A DNA stretch of 64,000 nucleotides from Daucus carota subsp. sativus. Taxonomy: Eukaryota > Streptophyta > Magnoliopsida > Apiales > Apiaceae. Location of the stretch: contig NC_030383.2 of NCBI RefSeq assembly GCF_001625215.2, positions 51,332,380 to 51,396,379 on the forward strand. Reading direction: 5' to 3'. The translations under genes and the position numbers were made by a program. The notes beneath the pieces were generated by a model. It was given only the letters and a program-made list of their open reading frames with translations. It had not been told where the DNA came from and did no database searches. This document shows, one piece after another, positions 59,671 through 64,000 of this stretch; position 1 is the first letter of the stretch, and each line of letters begins with the position of its first letter.

Positions 59671-62017
59671 TCTATATACCTATATATAAAGGAAAATCCA
59701 GGGCGGTTTACGTGGCATCCTCTCAGATCATGTTTCCATTTTCTCTCATTTCTCATAGCTCCACAAGAAAAAACAATAAAAAGTCTCTTAAACTTCATGT
59801 CTCTTGTGAGTTCTCAACTATTATAATTTCTCTATTTTAATTACAACCGTTTTAGGAACCTTAGCCCTTCCATATTTGATGAGTTTATTATGCAAGGAAG
59901 TTCAAGGGCCAGCCTGCTACATATACTATATAAAAATAAGCTTTGTTGTGTAAAATGCCCGTGACTAGGATATTTAATTTTAGCTCGAAGCATATGCATG
60001 CAGAAATTTATACAATCTTTTTTGTTTCCTGTGAGATTGATGCATATCAGTTGTTGGCAATCTGATTTAGGTTGATGCATTTGGAAAAACTACCTGCTTG
60101 GTAAGTCCTTCCTCCAACCTGTACTGCTCCTTAACCGACCACTCAACAGCAAAACCTCCATCACGCTTAAGGCCCGTCGCGGAATCAAACAAAAAGGAAT
60201 CCGAAGGGTTTGCAGCTTGAGTAACACTTGGGCTTTGATTGTTAATAGAATATCCTCAGAATATTATGCCTGCGCTCCTATTTGTTTCATAGAATTTACA
60301 GAGGATGTTCGTGTTCCGAATAGTTGGAGGAGGCGGTTTCGAGCTTGATATATGCTTCTACAAGATGCGGAGAGTTTCCAGAACTTCAATAAATGGGCAC
60401 AATGTTCACATCACGTTTTGGGAAGGAATTTGTGGCTCGTGGTACTGAATTACGCAACAATTGTAAAGTCAATAGTAAGATAGATTTGAAATTTAAAATA
60501 ATTCATTCTACACTCAAGCGAACAATATGATCTTAGTTTTTTTATGATCTATGTGTAGATAGTCGTAAAGCTGTCAACTAGACAGCCAAACCTGGAGAGT
60601 AGGATGAAGGTCCTCAAAGTAATTGCTTGCTCCGGAGAATGGCATTAGACTGCAAATTAAAGAGGAATCCTCCATGACAATAGAGGTGAGCAAGCAACAT
60701 TATTTCAAATAAACAAGTATAGGAGCTTAAATTTGCAATCATCGAAGTACAATCTATGCCTCCTATAATTGGACTTTTATGTCTGTGATTTTTAATTTTA
60801 ATGAATAATTACAGCAACAACATTACAGTTATGTCTAGGTTTTAGCAGCTGGCAGATACCTCTCCGATTCTGATTACGAGCGTATCAAGGAAACCAGCGC
60901 AGAAATAGTGTCCCTCTGGATCGTGCAATTGTTGTGACACTACTGGAGACTATGAGAATATTCCCCAGGCGCACGGTGACTGCTGAGTAAATTTTATTCT
61001 TAGCAATATCATGTTTTAAAGCTTTAACTGGTTTTGTAATGGGTCATGTTAGAATATAAAATTATCCTGATAAGCCCTTCTACAGGTATTTTCGCAGAAT
61101 TGGTTACTAGAAATCATATCAGATTTCAGCCTCAGCTTGCCCTGTTATCATTTATGTGGTGTTGCAGTGTTGTGTAATTGCAGCAAGTCCTATTGGTTAC
61201 TTGATTTTTCTTACTTGCTCGGTTATGGTCTATGTTACAGTAAGGTAAATCATATTTTAGCCTTACAAAGAGGTTTGACGATTGGCTTGGTGGTAAGAGT
61301 TCACAATTCAAGGAAGAGTTATGCTCCCTGGGATGTATGACGTTTTTTGTTTTTTTTTTTTTATATTTATTCTCTATTTTTATAGCTTATTAATTACCAT
61401 CAGTTGCGAGCTTTTGGTTTTCCACAGAATATAATAGTGTTTTTCTTGGTCTTTTTTTGGTCAAAATATTTTAATCATTTAACATATTTCCATGTTTTAG
61501 TTAATTAGTTAGTTCAAAGAAAATTAGTGGGCGGTGTAATTAGTTTTACGAGAAAAAAGTTGATTTAAGTTACTATTTAAGATTTTCTGTATGGAATCAT
61601 TTTAATTTATCTAGAGTGTTTAATTTAAAAATTGTTTTATGAATTGCGATAAAAATATTATTAATTAGTTAGAATATGAGTTAGTTTTTATTGGCATGCA
61701 AGATGTAGTTTTGTTTAGGTATCATTTAACAAGACAATTATACGATTGAAGATGTTTAATATCTTCATGTGATTATGTTAAGAAGCTTTTAGTTAACTTC
61801 CATATATATTATTTCAAATTTGTATGGTCATTAGCTTCTTCATTTTCAATTAAAATTATATCAAACAAAAGTTATAAGATACTTCTCTCAAAAAAAAAAA
61901 AAAGTTATAAGATCGATACTGACGCTAGAGAAAATCTTATTACATCAAATTATATATTATTATAATTGATAAAAATAGATTTTTAGTACATCGCGCGAAG
62001 CGCGATTATTCGCCCAG
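59671..62017 (+). mobile_element. Probable Helitron, 2.3 kb
   Basis: The 5' end TCTATATACCTATATATAAAGG follows an A within a TCTA microsatellite. The 3' end has a perfect hairpin TCGCGC-GAA-GCGCGA (61991-62005), then CCAG (expected CTAG) before T. The interior (60090-60990) holds GC-balanced sequence that may be captured gene pieces; I could not identify them. Confidence 0.65.
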
Positions 62018-63629
62018 TTATTAATATATTAAAAGAATTTATAACTTATTTTTAAGTATCTACGCAATTTTTATAGTCATATTGAAAAAAACAAGTTATT
62101 AAAATAAATTAAAATTTCTAGCTTATTCAACTGTGGTTTATAAAAAATTTAGCTTACATATACAATTCAAATGATCTCATTTATAATATTAAATTATCCA
62201 ATTTTTTTAGTTTAATAGAAAAATTACTTAATATTTTTTTATTTTTAACATAAGAGTTTAAATATGAATTTTTTTAATATAACATAGTATATATAATATA
62301 CATGTAATATATGTATTTAAAATATTTACATTGAATTATATATTTAATAATACATAAAAATTGTATTATTAACAAATTATTAAATATATTATATATCTAA
62401 ATCCGTATTCATATTGAAGATGGATACAAATAATATTTTTTATTTCATATATGATGATAAATATACTATTTTAAATATAAATACAAATATTTTGCACAAC
62501 GAAAATTTTGAGACATTATGACCACGTTAGAAAGGCCTTTTATTAAATCAGTGTTTTGCAACGGGTGTCTGCAATCCAGCGTGCAGCCATTTACTAACTC
62601 ATAAACAAATAATATTCAAATACCTTCTTGGTTATATATAATACTTTGTTAATGCAACTACCAAGCTTGATAATGGGATACGAGGATTTAAGTGGTGTGC
62701 AACCTTTGTCAACCATTTTAACTACCGCTACTTAAACTCGATCTGAATCTCATAATCTCAATTTCTCATCACATTTAGTTCATTATTATTCTGGCAGATC
62801 TCCATCGCTAGGTAAATATTATTCCGCCAGATCTCCATCGTAAACATGTAGAGGCATGCATGCTTAGGTTTGACAAAGAGTTATTTGGACAATAGATTTA
62901 ACACGTTGTGGCCGTTTGAATTAGAAGCTGTGCAGTTCAATGAACCATCGTACAAGTCAAACTGCTGGTATCCAGGGGTGCATGTCACCCACTTTTTCAT
63001 TATTGTAAATTGTATCATAAACTCTGGTGTATGAGTTGAATTCCAATACGACTTAACAACATGAGTTTCTCCAACAATATTATCAACTCAGTTATTATCA
63101 ATATGGATTTCATCTTTGCTTTTTATTTCGAAATAAATATTTGGGAAATAAGTAGAAGTAATGAAACAAAAACTAGTAATACTAACTTGTTTTAAGTATT
63201 TCTTGACTTTATCTACAAACAATACAAATAAATATTTTTAACTTATAAATCCAGAAACCGGGTTTAAAAGCTATTGTCAAACACGCTTATAGTATCTTAA
63301 AGATGCTCGTAGCTAGGTCATTTGGGGAGCCCTTTGACAAAACTATAAACAAGAATTGTTTCTATTAGAAGTCGATTTGGTTGTACTAGTTAACTATATG
63401 ATGACATTAAAAGTCTTCTCCAAACTCCACTCACTCTCCTTGCTCCATTCACATACATCTCCGCCACTACGTCTACGTACCAACTTTAGTGTAGTTTAAT
63501 AATGCTACCAATTGTCCTCAACGCTACAACATGCTTTCATCTCTGATCACTTGTATAAAATCTGCATCACACTTGAGCCTCTCTTAATACATCCACATCT
63601 GCAACTAATTTGTATAGATTCACCTACCC
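62018..63629. other. AT-rich intergenic and upstream of the last gene
   Basis: 62018-62560 is extremely AT-rich. 63400-63629 becomes CT-rich and leader-like before the ATG at 63630. No other gene seen. Confidence 0.45.
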
Positions 63630-64000
63630 ATGGCTCAATCTCTGAGACCCATCCTTTATCTTCTTGCCCTAACTTGTGTTTTCATCACTTGTTCTCATAT
63701 TCAACTCACAAGTGCTCAAGCTCAAACTCTTTATAAAACGCATTTTAGCCAGAGTAGTCGAAGACTCCTTGGCAATGTTCAAGAAGAAAACAATAATGCT
63801 CATGATCTTCCTTTCAAGAAAAAAAACCAAACCACAAAATCCACCAAACCAACGATCATGAAACTCAGTTCAAAATTAAACCAAACTAAGCTTCTTCCAA
63901 ACCTCACAACCACCACCTCATCACCCAAGAACAAAACCAAGCCCATCACCAATTCCACATTGCCCATTATAAAATCCCAGACCAAGAAGCTCAACTCCAC
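63630..64000 (+). CDS. Secreted Lys/Thr/Asn-rich protein, partial
   Basis: Open from the ATG at 63630 through the end of the window (123 codons, no stop). It begins with a signal peptide (SLRPILYLLALTCVFITCSH, cleavage plausible after LTSAQA). The mature part is rich in Lys, Thr, Asn, Ser and Pro, with at least four N-x-T glycosylation sequons (NQT, NLT, NKT, NST) and repeated K-x-x-x-K spacing, suggesting a cell-wall or extracellular protein. The family is not recognised. The rest of the gene lies outside the window. Confidence 0.65.
   Translation, partial: MAQSLRPILYLLALTCVFITCSHIQLTSAQAQTLYKTHFSQSSRRLLGNVQEENNNAHDLPFKKKNQTTKSTKPTIMKLSSKLNQTKLLPNLTTTTSSPKNKTKPITNSTLPIIKSQTKKLNS

Noticed and set aside
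61265-61330. tRNA/SINE-like stretch GGCTTGGTGGTAAGAGTT
   Set aside because: Box A resemblance only; no box B, no A-tail, no TSD.

Overview
The window is nuclear DNA of a flowering plant, most likely a eudicot. Coding genes have GT..AG introns, the protein families are plant-specific (SOSEKI, Ole e 1-like, DREB A-6/RAP2.4, NHL, plant PLAT, SDH2-3), and the intergenic space is AT-rich and filled with plant transposons. I cannot fix the species from sequence alone.

Host genes, left to right: a five-exon SOSEKI/DUF966 gene (186-2293, +); an Ole e 1-like secreted protein (10240-10882, +); a seven-exon peroxisomal acyl-CoA oxidase of the ACX2 type (20982-24753, -); a single-exon AP2/ERF of the RAP2.4 group (45453-46412, +) convergent with a single-exon NDR1/HIN1-like membrane protein (46676-47470, -); a PLAT gene interrupted by a transposon (53450-54756, +); a four-exon SDH2-3-type succinate dehydrogenase iron-sulfur subunit (57505-59219, -) with ABRE and RY elements in its promoter; and the start of a secreted Lys/Thr/Asn-rich protein running off the right edge (63630-64000, +). 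Degenerate gene pieces are a kinase (RLCK) fragment and a ubiquitin-E1 fragment at 30282-31735, and a UGGT first exon inside a Helitron. A tiny two-exon gene model with a DLNxxP motif lies at 37240-37539 (-).

The rest is a layered record of transposition, and many insertions can be bounded to the base by target-site duplications (TSDs). There are three Mutator-like elements with 9-10 bp TSDs (12579-16641, 24990-28413, 28495-29410) plus a foldback (48059-48638); at least seven Stowaway MITEs and a decayed mariner-like transposase gene (34188-36385); hAT-type elements with 8-bp TSDs (6021, 11840, 40092, 43924, 52515, 55307, and the PLAT insertion at 53951); three Helitrons (48795, 55930, 59671); CACTA remnants (49207, 50740); and pieces of Ty1/copia and Ty3/gypsy retrotransposons, several nested.

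The most interesting observation is the 629-bp hAT-like insertion in the PLAT gene. Its TSD contains AG|GT, so the insertion carries a GT donor at one end and an AG acceptor at the other. Splicing them would remove the whole element and rejoin the reading frame exactly, which makes it a candidate for very recent intron gain.
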